Below, one piece after another: positions 27,514 to 34,246 of a DNA stretch of 64,000 nt (its first letter is position 1; the number at the start of each line of letters is the position of its first letter). Under the pieces are notes generated by a model, which searched no databases, was not told the origin of the DNA, and worked only from the letters and a program-made list of their open reading frames with translations. The DNA lies in NCBI GenBank assembly GCA_015069205.1, contig SVIZ01000004.1:155773-219772 (forward strand). Reading direction: 5' to 3'. The DNA is from Oscillospiraceae bacterium. Its GTDB lineage: Bacteria; Bacillota; Clostridia; Saccharofermentanales; Saccharofermentanaceae. Both the position numbers and the translations under genes were made by a program.

Positions 27514-28050
27514 TTAGGAAACCGATTTATCAACATTATCTTTCTGTCTTGCTTTTGTACTTTTTCCTAATTTAGAGTCGGATTGAAATTTCAATTTATC
27601 TAAAGAGATTCTTTCATAAAGTTTCTCACAAGCTTTATTAAGCGTTACCTCATGCAAAGGGTTATAGCAATCATACACAGTCTGAGCCGGTAATAAATAA
27701 CTGATCTCGCTTGACGACATATTGTACTTCCACTGAAATACAGCATAAATGTCAGAAATCCATTCAAGCAAGATATTATCATACCAGTCGTTATGTACTG
27801 CAAGAGCAGCACCGCTCAAATCTATCTCGTTGAATAACTGTTTAGAGCTCTTATAGACTCCACGTGGATTGGCGATGTCGATCATTTTACGAGACGGAGA
27901 AGTGCGAAGATAGATATCGATTAGTGAGAGCGTGTCATACTGTGGCGCAGTGTCTCTAAACCGGAAGAAAAGTTTCTTCTGCACATATCGTATATCAGAC
28001 AGATAATCGAACGGGTATGCGGGATTATCACTTTTGAAAGCCGATATCAT
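27514..28050 (-). CDS. Unknown protein coupled to the DUF3990 gene
   Basis: 178 aa, no family I can name with confidence. Features seen: a central segment NPRGVYKSSKQLFNEID, an aromatic-rich helix EWISDIYAVFQWKYN, then SSSEISYLLPAQTVYDCY with HEVTLNKACEKLYERI, and a lysine-rich tail. Short proteins of this general look accompany DUF3990 proteins in other Firmicutes, from memory. Its ATG overlaps the stop of the DUF3990 gene (ATGA), so the two are made together, probably in fixed ratio. It could be an antitoxin, a carrier or a substrate-recognition subunit. Confidence 0.7.
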   Translation of the reverse strand: MISAFKSDNPAYPFDYLSDIRYVQKKLFFRFRDTAPQYDTLSLIDIYLRTSPSRKMIDIANPRGVYKSSKQLFNEIDLSGAALAVHNDWYDNILLEWISDIYAVFQWKYNMSSSEISYLLPAQTVYDCYNPLHEVTLNKACEKLYERISLDKLKFQSDSKLGKSTKARQKDNVDKSVS

Positions 28051-28826
28051 CTTGTAAGCTCTCCCATTTCATCTATCTTCTTTGCTAGTTTAGGTTCTTC
28101 TTTTTGATAATATCCGTCAACATAAACAAACTTACGGGATACAACATCAAGCATAGCACAGCCCTTAGAAGAAGGATCAAAATGTTCAAAACGAATAGCC
28201 TTGCTTCGATTATCTAATAAGGCAGACACATCTCTTCTTGCGATTCTTTCAGCATTACCGGCATTTTCTTTTAAAGCAGGATCCAAAACAACTGCATCAA
28301 CAAAGGACAACTGATCGAAGGCTTTAGGACTCTTAATAAATACCTGTTCGCCAAGCTCGCCCTTTCTAAAGAAAGCGTCTACTTCATCAACAGTAAGTTC
28401 ATTGTTGAAAAACGCCGATATTACTTTTGTATAGCTGTCGTCAGCTCGGTACCCGACAATTACATCAGCTTTCGATAAATCTAACTTATAGTAGCGAAGA
28501 AATGTATCGATGTATACAGAATCAATATCCGATTCAACTCCTCGATTAAACGCCACCTCAGCGATCCAAGCCAATGGACCGTAATCATTCAAATGAACAA
28601 TAGTAAGATCTCTGGTGTCTAACCGATAAGTATTGCAAACAGCTTTATCTGAGGTGTCAGTAGTAAAAGCCCATTCATTAGCCTTTTCGCGTTCAGCAGT
28701 CAGATAGAATCCACTGCCGTAATCATTATCTTTCTTACCGGCACCATGCATCGGTTTCTTAACAATCACAGATGAACCATGATATAGTGTCCAGATTTTA
28801 TCATCTTTAAATGTTTCAACTAGCAT
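28047..28826 (-). CDS. DUF3990 protein with an ADP-ribosyltransferase-like fold
   Basis: 259 aa. The N-terminus LYHGSSVIVKKP, then DYGSGFYLTAEREKANEWA, and a later GELGEQVFIKSP match DUF3990, which belongs with ADP-ribosyltransferase folds. The three motifs line up as a possible H16-Y41-E160 triad, the PARP/DarT-like arrangement for NAD binding and catalysis. ATG at 28826 with GAGG at about 9 nt. It lies directly downstream of a NADAR gene, whose family removes ADP-ribose, and is coupled to the 178-aa gene. The substrate is unknown; a protein target or loss of activity cannot be excluded. Confidence 0.72.
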   Translation of the reverse strand: MLVETFKDDKIWTLYHGSSVIVKKPMHGAGKKDNDYGSGFYLTAEREKANEWAFTTDTSDKAVCNTYRLDTRDLTIVHLNDYGPLAWIAEVAFNRGVESDIDSVYIDTFLRYYKLDLSKADVIVGYRADDSYTKVISAFFNNELTVDEVDAFFRKGELGEQVFIKSPKAFDQLSFVDAVVLDPALKENAGNAERIARRDVSALLDNRSKAIRFEHFDPSSKGCAMLDVVSRKFVYVDGYYQKEEPKLAKKIDEMGELTR

Positions 28827-28854
28827 TTATAAGTTCCTCTTCTTAAAGTATTAT

Positions 28855-29370
28855 CTAATCTCGTTCGCAATTAGTATCTCTATTAGACTTTGATCTCTTA
28901 TCGGAGACGCTTCTTTTAGAAAGTCGACAATCGGGCGTTTCCTGTTGTCTCAAATTCTCTCTAACCACCATCAATATCTTACCCAGATTATTAGCGCCCT
29001 GTCCGTCGACAGTACCCCAGATGCGATCACCCCAAGTATTACCTTCTTCCAGGTAAGTGTCGCCGGTGTCAAGGAGCTTCCAGGCAAGTTCGGGGTTCTG
29101 AGTAAATTTAGCTTCGACTACGCCACGCATAACATGAATCTTAATTTGTTCCCAATCTTTACGAAGCTGAATCTCGCGCCCGAGTTTCTTCGCCTCAGTA
29201 GGATTAAGCTTAGTGAACTTAGAGCGATCATTCGGATCAATGCACTTCTGCGCTTGGAACGCAGCCTCATTATTATTATAGGTCAGACCTTCGAAAATGA
29301 CAGGCGCAACGTAGAAGTTGCTTAGGAACTCATATTTGCCTGTAAAGGAATCGATCTTATTATCTTTCAT
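28855..29370 (-). CDS. NADAR-family (YbiA/DUF1768) N-glycosidase
   Basis: 171 aa. The NADAR fold is clear: FLSNFYVAPVIFEGLTY, NNEAAFQAQK with the conserved E35, LGREIQLRKDWEQIK, MRGVVEAKF, then WGDRIWGTVDGQGANNLGKILM. Family members cleave N-glycosidic bonds: YbiA/RibX types act on riboflavin precursors, others remove ADP-ribose from guanine bases. No riboflavin genes are near, while an ADP-ribosyltransferase-like gene is 28 bp downstream, so the second role fits better. The frame opens 5 codons earlier, but the ATG at 29370 matches the family start and has GGGG 9 nt before it. Overlaps the upstream gene by 11 nt. Confidence 0.88.
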   Translation of the reverse strand: MKDNKIDSFTGKYEFLSNFYVAPVIFEGLTYNNNEAAFQAQKCIDPNDRSKFTKLNPTEAKKLGREIQLRKDWEQIKIHVMRGVVEAKFTQNPELAWKLLDTGDTYLEEGNTWGDRIWGTVDGQGANNLGKILMVVRENLRQQETPDCRLSKRSVSDKRSKSNRDTNCERD

Positions 29371-29737
29371 CAAGTTCATCCCCATTCTTGTAACTGATAG
29401 TCAGTTTTGTTCTTGCTTCATTTAATTGTTCCTTTGAGTATAATTTTTCAATTTTACGAATATTCGCTTTAAGTAGTCTGATCTCTTTTTCAAGTTCTTT
29501 TCTCTGTCTAATAAGTTCTTTAACATTATCCAGATCTTTATAACTTATATAAACAGACCTAATCTTTGATCCTTCTCTCCACTGTAGATAGTATCGGGGC
29601 GAATTCTTTATATTTTTACATGAAAGATACCCCTTTATAAGCTCACGCTCAATAAAGTCCTGTTTTTCTTGAATACTTCTTTTACAACGATAGTATTCAT
29701 CTATAATTTGTATATCTAAGTAACTGTATTCAAACAT
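29360..29737 (-). CDS. Small coiled-coil protein, DUF6788-like
   Basis: 125 aa. The middle part (PRYYLQWREGSKIRSVYIS, then KDLDNVKELIRQRKELEKEI) resembles small DUF6788-type proteins found in Clostridia mobile elements: a short beta hairpin with an RxG turn followed by a long basic/acidic coiled coil. Such proteins may bind DNA, but this is not established. First gene of the island operon, directly behind the inverted repeat at 29750-29790, which suits an autoregulator. ATG at 29737 has GAGG 7 nt upstream; a GTG two codons before is less likely. Confidence 0.65.
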   Translation of the reverse strand: MFEYSYLDIQIIDEYYRCKRSIQEKQDFIERELIKGYLSCKNIKNSPRYYLQWREGSKIRSVYISYKDLDNVKELIRQRKELEKEIRLLKANIRKIEKLYSKEQLNEARTKLTISYKNGDELDER

Positions 29738-29749
29738 ATACACGCCTCG

Positions 29750-29804
29750 TTAACCTACATTGAGTATATAATACCATAAAAGTAGGTTAATTATAACCAT
29801 ATAT
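29750..29804 (-). promoter_or_regulatory. Promoter enclosed in a perfect inverted repeat (operator candidate)
   Basis: TTAACCTAC (29750-29758) and GTAGGTTAA (29782-29790) form 9-bp perfect arms 23 bp apart. On the minus strand TATTAT lies between the arms, with TTATAA 17 bp upstream overlapping the distal side. A dimeric repressor bound here would block the NADAR/DUF3990 operon. Confidence 0.6.
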
Positions 29805-29914
29805 TTAAAATACATCCGTTCTAATATGATTAAAGACTTTATTTATAGCGTGTCTTAAGGATACAATCGTTATTTGATATACTCGAAGAAACCTATTTAT
29901 AAAAGGATTTCATT

Positions 29915-30397
29915 ATGTTATATGCAAAAGCGATTCATTCTGAACAAATAGTAACTGATATCAATGAATTTAGGCAAAGAACAGAATTATATAAAACCCA
30001 AGGGTACCCGTATCATAACGTGTATATGTTAAATCGAGCAACAATAGACGATTGTATTAACTGTGTCCCTTTAAACTATATCTTTGCCGTAATGAAATAT
30101 GGAGACGTATGCGCAATCCTGTTAACACCGGAAGAACTTCTATCACTCCCATACTCCAATCAGCATTCAGTTGGGCGTGTTACAGAAAATTGGACACGTC
30201 AAATACCAATCGAGTTTTTAAACTTAAATAGTATCGAAGGTCTACAGCGCATATTTGAACTTATAGGAGACCTTTCAACTATCTACGAACATTGTTATGA
30301 TGACAAATATAAAAAATTGTATCCAGAAGTATACGAATATTATACAAAACGCATTAAGTCGTTTCAGCGGGCAAATACACATCTCTTTGAGTCGTAA
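29915..30397 (+). CDS. Unknown island protein
   Basis: 160 aa, unrecognised. Begins MLYAKAIHSEQIVTDINEF; a central hydrophobic stretch NYIFAVMKYGDVCAILLTPEELL, then GRVTENWTRQIPIEFLNL, and a tyrosine-rich C-terminus. No signal peptide or membrane segment. AAAAGG lies 7-9 nt before the ATG, and a TATACT at 29878-29883 could be its -10. It is divergent from the NADAR operon and overlaps the next gene tail-to-tail by 44 bp. The only plus-strand gene of the island. Confidence 0.65.
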   Translation: MLYAKAIHSEQIVTDINEFRQRTELYKTQGYPYHNVYMLNRATIDDCINCVPLNYIFAVMKYGDVCAILLTPEELLSLPYSNQHSVGRVTENWTRQIPIEFLNLNSIEGLQRIFELIGDLSTIYEHCYDDKYKKLYPEVYEYYTKRIKSFQRANTHLFES

Positions 30398-30848
30398 CAA
30401 GGTACTGAATCAATTCGTCTTTGCATGATAAAGCATTAAGAAACAGATATGTTTCAGGAAAAACATCTTGGATAAAATCAATCAAGTAATGAGTTTCAAC
30501 GCTGTGTAACATATTAACCGGAATTTCAATTTTCTTTAGCAGACCAGCTTTGTAGTATATTTCAAATGTCAATTCATTCCACGACTCATAAAATGAAGCA
30601 AAGAACATTTTTGCTTCTTTCAAATCTTTTACTCTGGCCGCAAATAAAACGGCATCTGCAAACTGATCGAATAAAGCATCGGTTCTACCATTGGCCCAAA
30701 AGTCAAGTTCCGGGAATCTTTTCCACAACTTTCGGTCAAAACACATTCTCTGGTCAAAATCACATTCCCAGGTATGCCCATATTTTTGATAGTAATAATC
30801 TCTGCCAAATAGCGAACGGTTAGTTATAGAAGTTATAGTTTCTTTCAT
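30354..30848 (-). CDS. Unknown island protein, translationally coupled to a 16-codon leader
   Basis: 164 aa, unrecognised. Aromatic- and acid-rich, with FDQRMCFDRKLWKRFPELDF, FDQFADAVLFAARVKDLKEA and HYLIDFIQDVFPETYLFLNA; predicted mostly helical and cytosolic. It has no good ribosome site of its own: its ATG overlaps the stop of a 16-codon leader frame with a strong AGGAGG. The 3' end overlaps the convergent gene by 44 bp. Function cannot be inferred. Confidence 0.65.
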   Translation of the reverse strand: MKETITSITNRSLFGRDYYYQKYGHTWECDFDQRMCFDRKLWKRFPELDFWANGRTDALFDQFADAVLFAARVKDLKEAKMFFASFYESWNELTFEIYYKAGLLKKIEIPVNMLHSVETHYLIDFIQDVFPETYLFLNALSCKDELIQYLVTTQRDVYLPAETT

Positions 30849-30895
30849 ATCAGCTTTATTCTTTCTTCAACCTGATTCATTTCAGCTTCAGTCAT
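30845..30895 (-). CDS. 16-codon leader peptide
   Basis: ATG at 30895 with a near-perfect AGGAGG 7 nt upstream encodes MTEAEMNQVEERIKLI and stops in ATGA with the next gene's start. Its role is probably to deliver ribosomes to the weak downstream start; a remnant of a longer protein is the alternative. Confidence 0.5.
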   Translation of the reverse strand: MTEAEMNQVEERIKLI

Positions 30896-31179
30896 ATTTA
30901 TCCCTCCTGCTTCTAAAAACACAGGAACAAACATATTTTCGTTTCTATTAAGAGAATACAGAATAGATATTCGTCCGTATGGTATAGAAAGAATTATTTA
31001 TGCCAAAATCTGGGACAAAAAGAATGAATTACGATTTAGAGCTCAAAAATTGTCCTATTTTGAATTTGATATATTTTTTAGGTCAAGTGTACCAAAGTCG
31101 ACTCGGCTCAACGCCTTTATTCACAAGGAATTCAGGGTGTTTTCTAAATTAGTAAAGTGTACCAAAAATGTACCAAAGC
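30896..31179. other. Right end of the island, no gene seen
   Basis: AT-rich stretch with three TGTACCAAA repeats (31087, 31157, 31168) and no supported open frame. It presumably holds the promoter of the leader/unknown gene and recombinase arm sites. Confidence 0.6.
31087..31178. repeat. Arm-type repeats, right end
   Basis: GTGTACCAAAG at 31087-31097, GTGTACCAAAA at 31157-31167 and ATGTACCAAAG at 31168-31178, the last two 11 bp apart. Same orientation and near-identical to the pair at 27354-27376. Confidence 0.6.
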
Positions 31180-31220
31180 AAAAATAAAAGCCTTGAAACC
31201 CAATGATTTCAAGGCTTTTA
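31180..31220 (-). terminator. Island-borne terminator directly after tRNA-Pro(AGG)
   Basis: Perfect 14-bp stem (31207-31220 with 31185-31198), 8-nt loop, then five Ts on the minus strand. It starts one base after the tRNA CCA end and differs in sequence from the one at 27204-27238, so the element seems to have replaced the terminator it displaced. Confidence 0.9.
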
Positions 31221-31221
31221 C

Positions 31222-31298
31222 TGGTCGGAGTGACGGGACTTGAACCCACGACCTCTTGCTCCCTAAGCAAGCACTCTAGCCACCTGAGCTACACCCCG
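31222..31298 (-). tRNA. tRNA-Pro, anticodon AGG
   Basis: Full cloverleaf on the minus strand with encoded CCA: acceptor CGGGGTG pairing with CACTCCG, D stem GCTC/GAGT, anticodon stem CTTGC/GCAAG around loop TTAGGGA, T arm with GTTCAAGTC. The C1-G72 pair, A73 and G37 agree with proline identity. Anticodon AGG is uncommon in bacteria. The 3' 23 bases are the crossover repeat of the island. Confidence 0.95.
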
Positions 31299-31326
31299 AT
31301 GATCACGCTCTGTTAGGAAAAATTAT

Positions 31327-31402
31327 TGGTCGGAGTGGCGGGACTTGAACCCACGGCCTCCTGCTCCCGAAGCAGGCACTCTACCACCTGAGCCACACCC
31401 CG
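31327..31402 (-). tRNA. tRNA-Pro, anticodon CGG
   Basis: Cloverleaf with encoded CCA: same acceptor and T-arm layout as its neighbour, anticodon stem CCTGC/GCAGG around loop TTCGGGA. Lies 28 bp upstream of tRNA-Pro(AGG) in the transcription direction and clearly arose with it by duplication. Confidence 0.95.
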
Positions 31403-31479
31403 ATGGAGTATTTCCTCTAACAAGCCTATAAATCTTATAACAACATAAAAGATTATGCAAGTACTTATTTTCTTATATT

Positions 31480-31512
31480 AAAAATAAAAACCGCGCCCAT
31501 AAAGAGCGCGGT
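31480..31512 (-). terminator. Terminator after ispH-rpsA
   Basis: 7-bp GC stem (31506-31512 with 31490-31496), 9-nt loop, followed on the minus strand by TTTTATTTTT. It closes the cmk-ispH/rpsA unit. Confidence 0.92.
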
Positions 31513-31538
31513 CTGAAACTCAATTAAAAGCTTTAAGA

Positions 31539-33560
31539 TTAAGCCTCGTCTGTTGACTCAGGTGCTTCCTCAGCAGCCTCTTCAGCAGGAGCTTCATCGA
31601 TCTCAGGATCAATAGGAGCAACTTCCTTGATGGAGATGGAAATTCTTCTCTCCTCAGGTTCGATCTTGATAACCTTAGCCTGAACAACCTGGCCTACGGA
31701 AAGAACATCCTCAGGCTTCTCAAGTCTTCTGGAAGAGATCTGAGATACGTGGCAGAGTGCGTCGAGGTCGGGCTCAAGCTGTACGAAAGCGCCAAACTTT
31801 GTAAGACGGACTACTGTACCCTGAACGATGCAGCCAACAGGCATTCTCTCTTCGATATTGTAGTAAGGATCATCCTCAAGCTTCTTGTAGCCCAATGAGA
31901 TCTTCTTTGTTTCCTTATCGAATGACTTAACGTAAACGTCAACTTCCTCACCAACCTTGAGAACGTCAGCAGGCTTAGCGTTGCGGCTCCATGAGAGCTC
32001 GGAAACGTGAACGAGTCCGTCAACACCGCCGATATCGATGAATGCACCGAAATCTACGAGGCTTCTGACAACACCTGTATAGTGCTTGCCTTCCTCAATG
32101 TTGTCCCAGATCTCTGCAGACTTCTTACGGCGCTCTTCGGAAGCGATGATTCTGTGGCTTCCTGAAATTCTGAGACGGCCCTTCTCTGTGTCGAACTTAG
32201 TAACAACGATCTCGAGAACCTGGCCTACATAAGACTCAAGGTCCTTAACTTCGCCGGTCTTGATCTGTGTTCTGTGGATATAGATATCAACGCCCTTGTA
32301 AGAACCGATAACACCGTCCTTAACTGTACGTGTGATCTTAACTTCGATAGGAGTCTTGTTCTTGAATGCTTCCTCGATCTCTGCTCTGCCCTTCTCGGAC
32401 TCAACATCATTCTTGGAAAGGATGATCTCCTTACCCTGATCGGAATTCTTGATGCTTCTTACCTTAACGGTAACTTCTGTGTGATCGGCAATAGCCTTTT
32501 CAAGATCGAAGTCAGGATCCGAATCAAACTCCTTACGTGAAATTCTACCTTCGGACTTGTCGTGTACGTCTACATAAACATAGTCGTCATCTGCAGATGT
32601 GATCGTGCCCTTTACTACAGCACCTCTTCTAACCTGCGCAATTAAATCGACAGCATTGGCAAACTCTGTGTCAAAGCCCTGATTTGTGATCTTCTCTTCT
32701 TCGTTCATTTGTTGAACAACCTCCAAAATAATAGCTTCCGGTGTAGATGCACCCGCTGTGATCCCGACCTTGTCCGTTCGGAGTATCTTCCCTTCCGAGA
32801 TGAGATTCCGTACTTCTGTGCCCGAGTTCACAAGGAATGTTCTTGCACAACGACCTTTGCAGATGTCCAAAAGCTTAGTGGTGTTCGAACTGTGAGCAGA
32901 ACCGATGACTATCATCGAATCTGATATCTCAGAGAGCGAAGCGGCTTCCTTTTGCCTACTTTCAGTCGTAATACATATTGTATCAAAAACATTATATTTT
33001 TCAATTTTATTTTTAACTGTTTGACAGATTTTTTTGAATGCGGCACTCGAAAACGTCGTCTGTGATATCAATATTGCACTTTCAAGCGGAAAATCGAGGC
33101 TCTCAAGATCCTCAGGATCCTTTATTACAGCGCATTTTACGCCAGTACCTTCTGCTTCGCCCAAAATACCTGTAACTTCAGGATGGCCCTTAGTACCGGT
33201 AATAATAATATTCATTTCATTAAGAGCATTCTCCCTGACGATCTTATGGATCTTCGATACGAAGGGACAGGTCATATCCCTTATCTCGCAGTTTTTGCTC
33301 TTTAATATCTCTATTTCATCGGGTGTAACCCCGTGAGCCCTGACGATTACTATGGAGCCCTCAGGACAGTCTTCAGCTTTCTCACAGATCTCAAAGCCGC
33401 CTTCAAGAAGCTGGTCAACAACATATCTGTTATGGACTATCTCGCCGAGCATAACGAGCTTTCTGTCATCAGAACGCTCTGCGACAGCATTCTGCGCTGC
33501 CGTTACAGCATTCTTAACTCCGAAGCAGAAACCGGATGACTTGGCGATCGTTATATCCAT
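31539..33560 (-). CDS. ispH: HMBPP reductase fused to ribosomal protein S1
   Basis: 673-aa bifunctional protein. Residues about 1-285 are IspH (LytB), the 4Fe-4S enzyme giving IPP and DMAPP: GFCFGVKNAV with C12, MLGEIVHN, DMTCPFVSKIH, GHPEVTGI and DTICITTESRQKEA. From about 300 come four S1 RNA-binding repeats, the third (HYTGVVRSLVDFGAFIDIGGVDGL) and fourth (GTVVRLTKFGAFVQL) being the best conserved, and an acidic tail. The fusion is known in Clostridia. The ATG overlaps the cmk stop (TAATG). With ispG and dxr it gives the window three MEP-pathway enzymes. Confidence 0.94.
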   Translation of the reverse strand: MDITIAKSSGFCFGVKNAVTAAQNAVAERSDDRKLVMLGEIVHNRYVVDQLLEGGFEICEKAEDCPEGSIVIVRAHGVTPDEIEILKSKNCEIRDMTCPFVSKIHKIVRENALNEMNIIITGTKGHPEVTGILGEAEGTGVKCAVIKDPEDLESLDFPLESAILISQTTFSSAAFKKICQTVKNKIEKYNVFDTICITTESRQKEAASLSEISDSMIVIGSAHSSNTTKLLDICKGRCARTFLVNSGTEVRNLISEGKILRTDKVGITAGASTPEAIILEVVQQMNEEEKITNQGFDTEFANAVDLIAQVRRGAVVKGTITSADDDYVYVDVHDKSEGRISRKEFDSDPDFDLEKAIADHTEVTVKVRSIKNSDQGKEIILSKNDVESEKGRAEIEEAFKNKTPIEVKITRTVKDGVIGSYKGVDIYIHRTQIKTGEVKDLESYVGQVLEIVVTKFDTEKGRLRISGSHRIIASEERRKKSAEIWDNIEEGKHYTGVVRSLVDFGAFIDIGGVDGLVHVSELSWSRNAKPADVLKVGEEVDVYVKSFDKETKKISLGYKKLEDDPYYNIEERMPVGCIVQGTVVRLTKFGAFVQLEPDLDALCHVSQISSRRLEKPEDVLSVGQVVQAKVIKIEPEERRISISIKEVAPIDPEIDEAPAEEAAEEAPESTDEA

Positions 33561-34234
33561 TACTTATCTTCTTCGTCCAGTTGGCTGATGAGGAATTCTC
33601 TTGTTCCTTCGATATCATACTTACCTGTATCGATAACTATCGCTTCGGGAACCTGGATAAGAGGTGATGCAGCTCTTGTGGAGTCCTGCTCATCCCTATA
33701 TTTAATATCTCTTAAAACTTCTTCATATGTCTGAGAGTGATCGCCTGCTGCTTCAAGCTCGGCAAGTCTTCTCTCTGCTCTAACTTCGGGAGCGCACAAA
33801 ACGAAAAACTTGTACTTGGCATCAGGAAGTACGACGGAAGCGATATCTCTGCCGTCAAGTACGAATGTCTGGTTCTTCGCGATTTCTCTCTGAAGAGAAA
33901 CCATTGCTGTTCTGACAAAAGGAAGTGCGGAAATATCAGATGCGGCAATCGATGTTTGGGGAGTTCTGAGTTCGCCCGTTACATCCTCACCGTCAAGGAT
34001 CATGTGCTGGACGCCGTCAACAAACTCTACTTCTATCTTAACTTCATCCATCATCTTCTTTACGGCATCAGCATCCTTGGGGTTGATGCCCTTCTTGATG
34101 GAAGCTACGGCACAGGTTCTGTACATTGCACCTGTATCGAGATACATGATGCCGAGTTCTTTTGCGACACCTTTAGCAAGTGTGCTCTTTCCTGATCCTG
34201 AAGGTCCGTCGATAGCGATCTGATAAATGCCCAT
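33560..34234 (-). CDS. cmk: Cytidylate kinase
   Basis: Phosphorylates CMP and dCMP. P-loop IDGPSGSGKSTLAKGVA at residues 8-24, YLDTGAMYRTCA for the substrate site, LDGRDIASVVLPDAKYKFFV, and REQDSTRA-like RDEQDSTRAASPL near 185. 224 aa is standard. The cmk-ispH-rpsA order is common in Clostridia. Confidence 0.95.
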   Translation of the reverse strand: MGIYQIAIDGPSGSGKSTLAKGVAKELGIMYLDTGAMYRTCAVASIKKGINPKDADAVKKMMDEVKIEVEFVDGVQHMILDGEDVTGELRTPQTSIAASDISALPFVRTAMVSLQREIAKNQTFVLDGRDIASVVLPDAKYKFFVLCAPEVRAERRLAELEAAGDHSQTYEEVLRDIKYRDEQDSTRAASPLIQVPEAIVIDTGKYDIEGTREFLISQLDEEDK

Positions 34235-34246
34235 AATATAACTCCT

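Larger units (their letters stand above)
27247..31221. mobile_element. tRNA-Pro-associated genomic island without an integrase
   Basis: About 4 kb flanked by a 23-bp direct repeat: 27247-27269 duplicates the 3' end (T-arm and acceptor with CCA) of the intact tRNA-Pro(AGG) at 31222. The inside is visibly richer in A and T than the flanks and holds seven reading frames with no housekeeping function. Paired TGTACCAAA repeats near both ends look like recombinase arm sites. No integrase, excisionase, relaxase or replication gene is present, so the element is either decayed, mobilised in trans, or a satellite. Cargo: the NADAR/DUF3990 operon and two unknown genes. Confidence 0.8.

Noticed and set aside
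28047..28826. Annotation of the gene as DarT
   Set aside because: The motifs fit DUF3990 rather than DarT (DUF4433), and there is no macrodomain partner.
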